Shown piece by piece: positions 53,805 to 62,335 of a stretch of 64,000 nucleotides of DNA. The notes beneath the pieces were generated by a model. The model saw only the letters and a list, made by a program, of their open reading frames with translations, did not search any database and was not told the DNA's origin. The first letter of the stretch is position 1; each line of letters opens with the position of its first letter. The DNA comes from Nicoliella lavandulae (GTDB taxonomy: Bacteria > Bacillota > Bacilli > Lactobacillales > Lactobacillaceae): the NCBI RefSeq assembly GCF_037546185.1, contig NZ_JAWMWH010000003.1:248001-312000 (forward strand), in the 5' to 3' direction. The position numbers were made by a program, and so were the translations under genes.

Positions 53805-54491
53805 ATGAAAACAATATTAATGAAATTTGCAGGGCCTTTACAATCATGGGGGATTAATTCACACTTCGAGTCGCGTAGAACTAATCGTTTTCCATCTAAA
53901 AGTGCTGTTATTGGCATGATTGCATCTGCTTTGGGGTATAGAAGATATGAAGATATAAAATTAAAGGGATTAAATGATCTTTCGTTTGCTATTAGAATTG
54001 ATCAGCCTGGTAGTTTATTAAGGGATTTTCAAATTGCTGAAAGTCATAAGCCTAATGGTGATAAATTAAGAAGTTATGTTACTAATCGATTCTATCTACA
54101 AGATGCAGTTTTTGTTATTGCAATTAGTAGTGAAGATGATAATCTGATTAAAGAAGTTTATGATTCGTTATTAAATCCATACTTTTCTTTATATTTAGGT
54201 AGACGATCACTACCCATTAATTTTGACTACATGTTAGGACTTTTTGAAGGCGATGCTATTAATTCATTAATGAATATGAAATGGCAAGCTTCTGATTTTT
54301 ATAAAAGTCATAATTCAAATAATCTTGATATTTGGGCAGATTCTAACTTAATAGATCGTAATGATTTAATTGTCAGAGATACTCCTGTATCGTTTTCACA
54401 AGGCGTTAAAGATAGTAAGTACAGCAATGATGATCGAAGAAAATATTCTTTTAGATCAATTGGAAAAATAACTGTCAAAGTAAATCAATAA
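53805..54491 (+). CDS. cas5: Cascade subunit Cas5e (CasD)
   Basis: 228 residues. MKFAGPLQSWGINSHFESRR is the defining Cas5 N-terminus; the protein caps the 5' handle of the crRNA. Length is normal. It starts 17 bases after cas7. Confidence 0.95.
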   Translation: MKTILMKFAGPLQSWGINSHFESRRTNRFPSKSAVIGMIASALGYRRYEDIKLKGLNDLSFAIRIDQPGSLLRDFQIAESHKPNGDKLRSYVTNRFYLQDAVFVIAISSEDDNLIKEVYDSLLNPYFSLYLGRRSLPINFDYMLGLFEGDAINSLMNMKWQASDFYKSHNSNNLDIWADSNLIDRNDLIVRDTPVSFSQGVKDSKYSNDDRRKYSFRSIGKITVKVNQ

Positions 54492-54520
54492 TATTTTAGT
54501 AGAGACAAGGAGGGATATAA

Positions 54521-55168
54521 TTGTATTTATCTAGAATTCAAATTGATGATAATGATCAAAAAAAGATTAAAGACCTTAATAACCTGGAATCATATCATGG
54601 TTGGATTGAAAGTAGTTTTCCGAATGAATTTGAAGAGAATATTAGGACAAGAAAACTATGGCGAATCGATACTCTATTTAACAAAAGATATTTATTATTA
54701 ATTAGTCGTGATAAACCAAGTAAAGAAATGATAACTAAATATGGAATTAGTAAGACATTAAAAACAATTAACTATAATGATTTTTTAGAAAAGGTATATC
54801 CAGGAATGGTTGCAAAGTTTAGATTAGTTGCAAATCCAACTTATTCGAAGAGTACTGGTAAGTCTTCTGGAAAAAGAGGAAAACCATTTCAATGTGTAAG
54901 CATTGATGGACAAATGCAGTTTCTAGAAAAAAGAGCACAAAAAAATGGATTTAGTTTAATTGATTCTGAATATACGATAACACATAGATCTACTGAATTG
55001 TTAAAAAAGGAAAATAGAAAAATATATATTAGCAAAGTATGTTATGAGGGTAGGTTGATTATAAATGATGCTAAATTATTTACAGATTTATTATGTAATG
55101 GATTAGGGCACAATAAATCCTATGGATTTGGAATGATAACTATTATTCCAGAAGACATTTCTCTATAA
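54521..55168 (+). CDS. cas6: CRISPR RNA endonuclease Cas6e (CasE, Cse3)
   Basis: 215 residues. LWRID near residue 46 and the glycine-rich GLGHNKSYGFGMITI at the C-terminus are typical of Cas6e. It cuts the hairpin in the repeat (CTCGC/GCGAG stem) to make crRNA. TTG start at 54521 with AAGGAGGG upstream. The CRISPR leader follows within 90 bases. Confidence 0.93.
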   Translation: MYLSRIQIDDNDQKKIKDLNNLESYHGWIESSFPNEFEENIRTRKLWRIDTLFNKRYLLLISRDKPSKEMITKYGISKTLKTINYNDFLEKVYPGMVAKFRLVANPTYSKSTGKSSGKRGKPFQCVSIDGQMQFLEKRAQKNGFSLIDSEYTITHRSTELLKKENRKIYISKVCYEGRLIINDAKLFTDLLCNGLGHNKSYGFGMITIIPEDISL

Positions 55169-55251
55169 TTCTGTTAAAATAAAAAGAACAAACTGAAGGT
55201 ATTTTTAATTTTTATAAATTGAAAATACTTTTATATTAGGCTTTTTTAAGT
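55169..55251 (+). promoter_or_regulatory. CRISPR leader with 13-bp inverted repeat
   Basis: 83 A/T-rich bases between cas6e and the first repeat. At 55199-55228 GTATTTT...AAAATAC forms a 13-base stem (one T-G wobble) around TTAT. The degenerate repeat at the far end of the array shows that new spacers enter here. Transcription may come from this leader or from read-through of the cas operon. Confidence 0.7.
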
Positions 55252-57536
55252 CTTTTTCTCGCAAGCGCGAGAGTGATCCTATAGTAGAAAATACTAGTAA
55301 TGTTTTGGTCAGCTTTTTCTCGCAAGCGCGAGAGTGATCCCGGCAAAGTGTTCGGCATTGCTGGTCAATCAGTCTTTTTCTCGCAAGCGCGAGAGTGATC
55401 CTCGCTAAGAACATCATCTCGGATTACGATAGCGCTTTTTCTCGCAAGCGCGAGAGTGATCCCAGATTTATCGGCTAAAATTGACGCTATGAATACTTTT
55501 TCTCGCAAGCGCGAGAGTGATCCTACCCCTAACGTTCAAGCGTTGCAACAAGAAAACTTTTTCTCGCAAGCGCGAGAGTGATCCCATGGTATCAATAAAG
55601 CGACCGTTAAAGTACACCTTTTTCTCGCAAGCGCGAGAGTGATCCTATGTTCATCGTAATATTTGATTAGTTTCAAAACTTTTTCTCGCAAGCGCGAGAG
55701 TGATCCCCACTTACAGTAACGTTAGTAGCTGCCGGCATACTTTTTCTCGCAAGCGCGAGAGTGATCCTGTGTCGTTCTCTTTATCCGCTTCATCGAACTT
55801 CTTTTTCTCGCAAGCGCGAGAGTGATCCTATCATAAGTTTCATTCAGCAACTCAAAATCTGCTTTTTCTCGCAAGCGCGAGAGTGATCCTATAGTTGATT
55901 TACGTTGTAACCACGGATGACACTTTTTCTCGCAAGCGCGAGAGTGATCCTATACTTCACGTCCCCTAACCGCTCCCGTTTCTCTTTTTCTCGCAAGCGC
56001 GAGAGTGATCCTGAAGTTGCAATACTTCGCTCAATCAGATGAAACTTTTTCTCGCAAGCGCGAGAGTGATCCTAAACAAATTCTAAGGCTTGCATCAGCA
56101 GTCATCTTTTTCTCGCAAGCGCGAGAGTGATCCTATCTGTCGTTGGGCGGTGGCGTTATGAAATTTCTTTTTCTCGCAAGCGCGAGAGTGATCCTGGTAC
56201 GCGATCAAATGACACGGCACTAGCTAACTTTTTCTCGCAAGCGCGAGAGTGATCCTATTGTTACGATAATCAGGCGTATCGTTAAAAACTTTTTCTCGCA
56301 AGCGCGAGAGTGATCCTAGTGTAGTAGTAAGCTCAGAGGGATTGAATGACTTTTTCTCGCAAGCGCGAGAGTGATCCTACCGTAACGGTGTTCCAATGTT
56401 CTCAACCAACCTTTTTCTCGCAAGCGCGAGAGTGATCCTGTTTCAAGTTTTGGATTTTTAACATTTTCCATCTTTTTCTCGCAAGCGCGAGAGTGATCCC
56501 ACGAATGCCGTTGATAACGTCATTGTTAGCTGCTTTTTCTCGCAAGCGCGAGAGTGATCCTGACTTAGTGACACATGCAATTAAGTTTGCTGACTTTTTC
56601 TCGCAAGCGCGAGAGTGATCCTGATCAAACCTAACTTTTCTAAATGAGCATATACTTTTTCTCGCAAGCGCGAGAGTGATCCCGGCGATAGAACAAAGCT
56701 AAATATTGAAGATACCTTTTTCTCGCAAGCGCGAGAGTGATCCTAATATTCTGAACTTTTGAGCTTAGCATGCTTTCTTTTTCTCGCAAGCGCGAGAGTG
56801 ATCCTGTCAACCGTGGGTTTGGTTTCTGAAAACACAACTTTTTCTCGCAAGCGCGAGAGTGATCCTACGCTAACGAAATTAAGCGTATTAACAAACAACT
56901 TTTTCTCGCAAGCGCGAGAGTGATCCTGGCAGATACGAGATACGAGATACGAAAGGACGCTTTTTCTCGCAAGCGCGAGAGTGATCCATCACTCGTCACG
57001 GCTTTACGTGCATCAGTCCGCTTTTTCTCGCAAGCGCGAGAGTGATCCTATCCATATGCTTTAAGTCTTGATTATCAAATCCTTTTTCTCGCAAGCGCGA
57101 GAGTGATCCTACATCAACTAATCCATAAAAATCTAATGTGTCCTTTTTCTCGCAAGCGCGAGAGTGATCCTGATATTTGATAAATCACTAGTATCATCAT
57201 TAACTTTTTCTCGCAAGCGCGAGAGTGATCCTTCCATTTTATGAACCTTATATGCTATCGAGTCCTTTTTCTCGCAAGCGCGAGAGTGATCCTTAGCATT
57301 CCTATATCACGATTACTAACAAACCCTTTTTCTCGCAAGCGCGAGAGTGATCCTACAATGGTCAAACAGTTGCAGCTTTACGTCAACTTTTTCTCGCAAG
57401 CGCGAGAGTGATCCTGCTAAAGGTTCTGGTGCAAACGACCCTTCTACCTTTTTCTCGCAAGCGCGAGAGTGATCCTCTGCCCCACCTAAAGCAAGGTTGA
57501 CTGCATACCTTTTTCTCGCAAGCGCGAGAGTGATTC
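55252..57536 (+). CRISPR. type I-E CRISPR array, 38 repeats and 37 spacers
   Basis: The 28-base repeat starts CTTTTTCTCGCAAG and ends CGCGAGAGTGATCC; its CTCGC/GCGAG arms form the Cas6e hairpin and GTGATCC is the type I-E 3' handle. Repeat starts fall every 61 bases from 55252 to 57509, so all 37 spacers are 33 bases (or 32 if the following T is counted in a 29-base repeat). The last repeat ends GATTC instead of GATCC, marking the old end and giving plus-strand orientation. Spacers all look different; none matched another part of this window by eye. Confidence 0.98.
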
Positions 57537-57621
57537 ATTAAAACTTTATAGAAAAAAATGATTAAAATGCTGTTTATAATTTAATTATCTAAGTGATTAA
57601 ATACGTTGAAAGGAATTATAT

Positions 57622-58563
57622 ATGAAAAAATCAAGTGGTCTATATAAATCTGATATTCAGGAATTGCCTAGAGTTGGTGATCGGATAAGTTTTTTATATT
57701 TTGAACATGCTAAAATAAATCGACAAGATGGAGCAATAACATTTTCTGATAATCGAGGGGTTATAAAAGTACCTGCTTCAATGATTAGCGTTTTATTATT
57801 AGGTCCCGGAACTGAAATTACTCATCGAGCTATAGAATTAATTGGTGATGTTGGAACTAGCATACTATGGGTTGGTGAACAAGGGGTAAGACAATATGCT
57901 AGTGGTCGTGCTTTAGGACATAGCAGTCGTTTATTAGTGAAGCAAGCTTCTTTAGTGTCTAACGTAAGGAAGAGATTAAATGTTGCTCGTAGAATGTACC
58001 AAATGAGATTTAAAAATGAAGATGTAAGTAAACTAACTATGCAACAGTTAAGAGGACGAGAAGGGGCTCGTGTCAGGTCAGTTTATAGAGATCTATCTAA
58101 ACAATATAAAGTGAAATGGAATGGAAGAAGTTATGATGTTGATGATTTTACAGGAGGTAGTATCATAAATAAGGCTTTGTCAGCAGCTCATTACTCATTA
58201 TATGGTTTAGTTTATAGTGTTATAGCTGGATTGGGACTATCTCCTGGTCTTGGATTTGTTCATACTGGGCATGATTTATCTTTTGTGTATGACATTGCCG
58301 ATTTATATAAGGCTGAGGTTACTATTCCAATTGCATTTGATGTTGCTTCTAAAAGTAATATAAATGATGATATTGGTAAAATAACAAGGCTAAAAGTTAG
58401 AGATTCTTTTATAGATGGAAAGTTAATAAAGAAAATCGTTAAGGATTTGCAGTATCTTTTAGATGTTGATAGTGATGATTATCTTGAAGCTGAAAGTATT
58501 CATTTATGGGACGACAAAGAAAAGTTAGTTGATTATGGTGTTTCTTATCATGAATATGACTAA
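57622..58563 (+). CDS. cas1: CRISPR integrase Cas1e
   Basis: 313 residues. Metal-binding residues lie in RGREGARVRSVY (Glu about 142), GFVHTGHDLSFVYDIADLYK (His about 209 and Asp about 222). Integrates new spacers at the leader end with Cas2. GAAAGG ribosome site at 57609. It is separated from the other cas genes by the array, so it may need its own promoter in the 85 bases after the last repeat. Confidence 0.95.
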   Translation: MKKSSGLYKSDIQELPRVGDRISFLYFEHAKINRQDGAITFSDNRGVIKVPASMISVLLLGPGTEITHRAIELIGDVGTSILWVGEQGVRQYASGRALGHSSRLLVKQASLVSNVRKRLNVARRMYQMRFKNEDVSKLTMQQLRGREGARVRSVYRDLSKQYKVKWNGRSYDVDDFTGGSIINKALSAAHYSLYGLVYSVIAGLGLSPGLGFVHTGHDLSFVYDIADLYKAEVTIPIAFDVASKSNINDDIGKITRLKVRDSFIDGKLIKKIVKDLQYLLDVDSDDYLEAESIHLWDDKEKLVDYGVSYHEYD

Positions 58564-58584
58564 TAACTATGGAGTTGTATTAAT

Positions 58585-59472
58585 ATGCCGATGACTGTTA
58601 TTACTTTAACCAAAGTTACTCCTGCTCTAAGAGGAGATCTAACTAAGTGGATGCAGGAAATATCTACAGGTGTCTATGTTGGTAATTTTAATTCTAGGGT
58701 AAGAAGTAAGCTATGGAATAGAATAATTGAAAATATTGGAAATGGTAGTGCTACCATTAGTTATGAATATAGAAATGAAATAGGTTACGATTTTGATACC
58801 TTTAATACAAGTCGTGAAATAATTAATTATGAGGGAATACCATTAGTTAGAATTCCAAATTTAATTGAGAATAATAAACTTAAAGATGGATTTAGTAATG
58901 CTTCTAAATTTAGAAAATTAAAGAAGATTAATAGCAAATCCACAAGTTTAAAATATGTAATTTTAGATATAGAAACAACTGGAATTAATATTGAAATTAG
59001 TAAAATAATCGAAATTGGTGCAATCAAAGTCAATGGTAAAAATATTGAAAAACTAAACTTGTTAGTTAATATTGATCAGAAATTACCTGAAAAGATTACA
59101 AATTTAACAGGAATAAGCGATGATTTATTATTAAAAAAAGGAATTAGTTTAAACGATGCATTATTAAAATTAAAACAATTTATAGGTAATGAAATTTTAG
59201 TAGGATATTTTATTAACTTTGATCTTAAATTTCTTCATAAAGCATTTAAGGATACTTTGCGTGATCATATTTCTAATAAATATATAGACATTATGAAACT
59301 AGTGGAGAGAGATAACCAATTTATTGAAAACTATAAGTTAGAAAGTGTATTACCTGAGTACGGGATTGATTCGAAAGTACCTCATAGAGCATTGATGGAT
59401 GCTGAGTTGATAAATTTATTAGTTGATAAGCTACCAAGTTTTCATCATGTTCTTAAACAAAAAAATCATTAA
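58585..59472 (+). CDS. cas2: Cas2e fused to a DEDDh (DnaQ-like) exonuclease domain
   Basis: 295 residues. Residues 1-95 are a type I-E Cas2 (VITLTKVTPALRGDLTKWM, GVYVGNFNSRVRSKLW). After a linker, residues 122-285 form a DEDDh 3'-5' exonuclease: VILDIETTG (Asp128, Glu130), NFDLKFLH (Asp213) and HRALMDAEL (His267, Asp272). All four DEDDh acidic residues and the His are present, so it should be active. In Streptococcus thermophilus such a fusion trims prespacers. Starts 21 bases after cas1. Confidence 0.94.
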   Translation: MPMTVITLTKVTPALRGDLTKWMQEISTGVYVGNFNSRVRSKLWNRIIENIGNGSATISYEYRNEIGYDFDTFNTSREIINYEGIPLVRIPNLIENNKLKDGFSNASKFRKLKKINSKSTSLKYVILDIETTGINIEISKIIEIGAIKVNGKNIEKLNLLVNIDQKLPEKITNLTGISDDLLLKKGISLNDALLKLKQFIGNEILVGYFINFDLKFLHKAFKDTLRDHISNKYIDIMKLVERDNQFIENYKLESVLPEYGIDSKVPHRALMDAELINLLVDKLPSFHHVLKQKNH

Positions 59473-59540
59473 TATATTAATTTATTGTTCATAATATTAG
59501 ATAGTTTTACGGATTTACATCATGACTACGTTTCCAAACA

Positions 59541-59592
59541 CATAAAAATACCTGACAGCCATCTTTTAAATGACAGTCAGGTATTTTTATTA
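59541..59592. terminator. bidirectional terminator after cas2
   Basis: AATAAAAATACCTGAC pairs with GTCAGGTATTTTTATT with a longer loop containing a small inner repeat. It ends cas1-cas2 on one strand and the minus-strand small-ORF unit on the other. Confidence 0.85.
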
Positions 59593-59828
59593 ATGTGAAT
59601 CTGATCTAACGAAATGGTGGAAACACTTCTTTCTTATCTAAATTTTGAGTTTGAATCCTTTTCTAAGTGAATGGTTACACCTTCCTGGAAATTATTATTT
59701 TTCTTGAGAGCGATATTTAGTTAGTTGGTAGTAACATCTTCCTTCACAACTTAATTTGAGGTATCACGTTCAAATTGCATCGGAAACATCTCCTTAGCTT
59801 TCTTCACTACTGGTAATTATAAGAACAT

Positions 59829-59996
59829 TTAATCTAATTCTAATCTTTCGTAGGTTGATTTTAGAATGGTGGAAACAACTCCCTTATCCATAGAATCTGT
59901 GGTAAATCGTTGCATTAAATGAATGTTAACAACCTCCCCATTACTATTTTTAAAAGCGTTACTTAGGTAGTTAGTAGTAAAACCTTCCTTCATCAT
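59829..59996 (-). CDS. 55-residue small protein
   Basis: ATG at 59996 overlaps the stop of the upstream 9-codon ORF (TAATG), so it may be translated by coupling. The protein reads MMKEGFTTNYLSNAFKNS and continues with EVVNIHLMQRF and STILKSTYERLELD. FKNSNGEVVNI weakly resembles the small DUF2922 proteins of Firmicutes. The duplicated copy at 59605-59800 has lost this frame through stops. Function unknown. Confidence 0.45.
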   Translation of the reverse strand: MMKEGFTTNYLSNAFKNSNGEVVNIHLMQRFTTDSMDKGVVSTILKSTYERLELD

Positions 59997-60025
59997 TAAT
60001 CTGAGGTATTACCTTGATATTGCAT
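59996..60025 (-). CDS. 9-codon leader ORF (MQYQGNTSD)
   Basis: AAAGGAGATG sits about 6 bases before the ATG, a very good ribosome site, and the promoter at 60058-60086 is close upstream. The other copy has a similar MQFERDTSN. It could be a leader peptide or the start of a shifted gene. Confidence 0.35.
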   Translation of the reverse strand: MQYQGNTSD

Positions 60026-60057
60026 TGGAAACATCTCCTTTGCTTTTCGTTGTTAAT

Positions 60058-60086
60058 AATATATATCATTACGATGAGAATGTAAA
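60058..60086 (-). promoter_or_regulatory. promoter of the minus-strand small-ORF unit
   Basis: TTTACA (60086-60081), 17-base spacer and TATATT (60063-60058) on the minus strand. Confidence 0.6.
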
Positions 60087-60183
60087 GGGTTTTATCTAAT
60101 TACTTTTTAATTATTTTCACATTTGCTTAGAAATGCTATTATATAAGGATTTGTAGTAAAATAATATTTGGGAAGTGATTACT

Positions 60184-61341
60184 GTGAATTTATACTCTTA
60201 TAAGTTTTTAAGCCAAAATAATGATACTTTTAACTACATATTTCTAATTGTAATGGTTATTTTTGGACTAGCACTAATCTTTATTGGTTACAAATACCTA
60301 CAAAATCGAACCAATTTAAAGTTTAGGGATTTTTTCATTCTACTGATTTTAATAACGTTGTTAGTTATTGGAATGCAGATTAGTAATGTTAATTCGAATA
60401 GTTTCTCGAATGGTCGTCGGGTTGCAGATTTACTGCAACAGATCAGTAAAGATGAGCATGTTCCGCTGAATGAAGTTTATGTAGACTCGACCAGTTTAAA
60501 CAGTAGTATGACTGCGAAGGTAGGTAATAAATTTTATAATGTAACGGTTAATGATAAACAAACGGGGTACCAAATTTCGCCCACTAAGGTTATTAACCCG
60601 CAGAGCATTAAGTATATCAACAAAAATGAATTTACCTGGAACATGTTTAATAATAATTACCTAGTCTTAGGATTAAAGTTATTACTAGGTTTTATTATGT
60701 TAGTTATTCAGATCAACTTGTCTGGAAAATCGAATCTAGCTCAGTCAACAATCATTGATCAAATGCAGAATTATGTGCTAGGTGGAATTATTGGTGGAAT
60801 GATTTACAACCAAGATATTACGATCCTAGAATTTACAATTATTCTCTTACTATGGTCAATTATTATCTTTGCTGGACGACTATTGTCTAAAAAGACGCGC
60901 ACATTTCATTCGTTATTAATTGGTAAGCCACGAGTCCTGATAAGAAATGGCTTTGTTAATGTAGATGCTATTTTAAAGTCTGGAATGTCGGCAGACGATT
61001 TATTATTTAACTTGCGTTCGAATGGAATCGAAAACTTTAGGGACGTGAATGAAGCAATCTTCGAGCGTAATGGTTCATTAACGATTTTTGGTAAAGATGC
61101 TGATCGAACTTACTCTGTTATCGTTGATGGTACTATTAATCATGATGAGTTACGTCGTTCGAAGTTAAGTGATGATGACCTAAAACAACAGTTGGTCTTT
61201 CATCATCATCACTATAAAGTTGACCAAGTATTTTTATGCCAAGTTAAGAATCAAAAAGTTCAATTTATTTTATATCCACAAATTGATCGTCAGACGTTTT
61301 CAAAGTTTTTCCATCAATGGTTAATGAAACATAATTCTTAA
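60184..61341 (+). CDS. DUF3290-DUF421 (YetF-like) fusion membrane protein
   Basis: 385 residues. The N-terminal part (about 1-140, two membrane segments and a soluble SKDEHVPLNEVYVDSTS region) matches DUF3290; the C-terminal part (about 165-370) has membrane segments and the DUF421/YetF soluble domain (GKPRVLIRNGFVNVDAIL; MSADDLLFNLRSNGI). These domains are usually encoded by two adjacent genes in lactobacilli. GTG at 60184 lies 8 bases after GGAAG; the GTG at 60175 overlaps it. Function unknown. Confidence 0.8.
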   Translation: MNLYSYKFLSQNNDTFNYIFLIVMVIFGLALIFIGYKYLQNRTNLKFRDFFILLILITLLVIGMQISNVNSNSFSNGRRVADLLQQISKDEHVPLNEVYVDSTSLNSSMTAKVGNKFYNVTVNDKQTGYQISPTKVINPQSIKYINKNEFTWNMFNNNYLVLGLKLLLGFIMLVIQINLSGKSNLAQSTIIDQMQNYVLGGIIGGMIYNQDITILEFTIILLLWSIIIFAGRLLSKKTRTFHSLLIGKPRVLIRNGFVNVDAILKSGMSADDLLFNLRSNGIENFRDVNEAIFERNGSLTIFGKDADRTYSVIVDGTINHDELRRSKLSDDDLKQQLVFHHHHYKVDQVFLCQVKNQKVQFILYPQIDRQTFSKFFHQWLMKHNS

Positions 61342-61410
61342 TGTTTGATTCAATCGAATCATTTATGCTACTTTAGTAGTATATAAATTAAATAAAGGAC
61401 GGATATTAAT

Positions 61411-62067
61411 ATGGATAAGAATGAAGAACTAATTAATTTAGCTCACCGTAGATACGCAACAAAGAAGTATGATCCAAATAAGCATATTTCTGACAAGGAT
61501 TGGAACACAATCATGGAAGTGGCTAGATTATCACCAAGTTCAATGGGTTTTGAACCATGGCAATTTTTGTTGATTGAAAATAAGGATTTAAAGCAAAAAA
61601 TGTATAACGATGCCTGGGGTGCTCAAAACAGTTTTAATGGAGCAGACAAGTTCGTTGTAATCTTAGCTAAGAAGAACATGACTGCAACTTCACCACACGT
61701 TAAGCACATGAGCGAAGATGTGCAAGGGCATACTTTTGATCCTAATTCACCATTTACCAAGAAGGTAATGGACTTCCAACAAAATGACTTTGATTTAAAC
61801 ACTGAACGGGCATTGTTTGACTGGACTTCAAAGCAAACATACATCCCACTCGCCAACATGATGACCGCAGCCGCAGCATTAGACATTGACAGTTGTCCAA
61901 TTGAAGGATTCAATCGGGATAACATTGAAAAAACACTTGCTGATGCTGGTGCGATGGATGCAAAAGAATGGGGTGTTTCTGTAATGGCTAGCTTTGGCTA
62001 TCGTGACCAAGACATTACCCCTAAGAAACGGCAACCAATGGAAGCTGTTTATCGCGTAATTAAATAA
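61411..62067 (+). CDS. nitroreductase family NAD(P)H-dependent oxidoreductase
   Basis: 218 residues, FMN-binding fold. HRRYATKKYDP at the N-terminus, ARLSPSSMGFEPWQFL (about residue 39) for FMN binding, and DSCPIEGFNRD near 167 are standard for NfsB-type flavoproteins. Substrate in vivo unknown. AAAGGACGG ribosome site; terminator follows. Confidence 0.9.
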   Translation: MDKNEELINLAHRRYATKKYDPNKHISDKDWNTIMEVARLSPSSMGFEPWQFLLIENKDLKQKMYNDAWGAQNSFNGADKFVVILAKKNMTATSPHVKHMSEDVQGHTFDPNSPFTKKVMDFQQNDFDLNTERALFDWTSKQTYIPLANMMTAAAALDIDSCPIEGFNRDNIEKTLADAGAMDAKEWGVSVMASFGYRDQDITPKKRQPMEAVYRVIK

Positions 62068-62075
62068 ATTATTAT

Positions 62076-62113
62076 AAAGAGTAACTTTGGTGTTAAATCA
62101 AGGTTACTCTTTT
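62076..62113 (+). terminator. terminator after the nitroreductase gene
   Basis: AAAGAGTAAC pairs with GGTTACTCTTT, followed by T-rich sequence. Confidence 0.8.
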
Positions 62114-62198
62114 ACTATTAACAGTTCTTTATTTAGATATTGACTAACTTTATTTTATTGATTATGATATTAATGTATCAAATTAAATAATTTGATTA

Positions 62199-62266
62199 AT
62201 GGGGTGCTTCAATGGCTGAGATTATACCCACGAACCTGATCCAGGTAATACTGGCGTGGGGAAACT
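62199..62266 (+). ncRNA. TPP riboswitch (THI element)
   Basis: Contains the conserved blocks in order: GGGGTGC (62201), GGCTGAGATTATACCC (62214 onward), GAACCTGATCCAGGTAATAC and GGCGTGGGGAA. These are the pyrimidine- and pyrophosphate-sensing arms of the thiamine pyrophosphate riboswitch. TTTTTTAT follows within a few bases. The next gene, 70 bases on, is a broken short-chain dehydrogenase and not a thiamine gene. Confidence 0.93.
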
Positions 62267-62335
62267 TTTTTATATGTGGTAAGTATCTAGTTGTTGCTTC
62301 ATTCGATTAATCTTTTCATATAGGAGATTTTTCAA

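Larger units (their letters stand above)
59600..60060 (-). repeat. degenerate tandem duplication of about 200 bases
   Basis: Two related copies, roughly 59605-59800 and 59865-60055. Shared blocks, on the plus strand: ATGGTGGAAACA, GGTAGT(T)AGTA then CCTTCCTTCA, TGAGGTAT, and TTGCAT-GGAAACATCTCCTT. On the minus strand each copy opens with AAGGAGATGTTTCC, a short MQ-type ORF (9 codons), and then a second frame. Only the 60 kb copy keeps that second frame open. The duplication is about 65-70 percent alike by eye. Confidence 0.7.

Noticed and set aside
55205..55417. Minus-strand ORF over the first CRISPR repeats
   Set aside because: It consists of translated repeats (repeating Ser-Arg-Ala-Cys-type units) and is an artefact of the array. 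The same holds for the ORF at 56640-56837.
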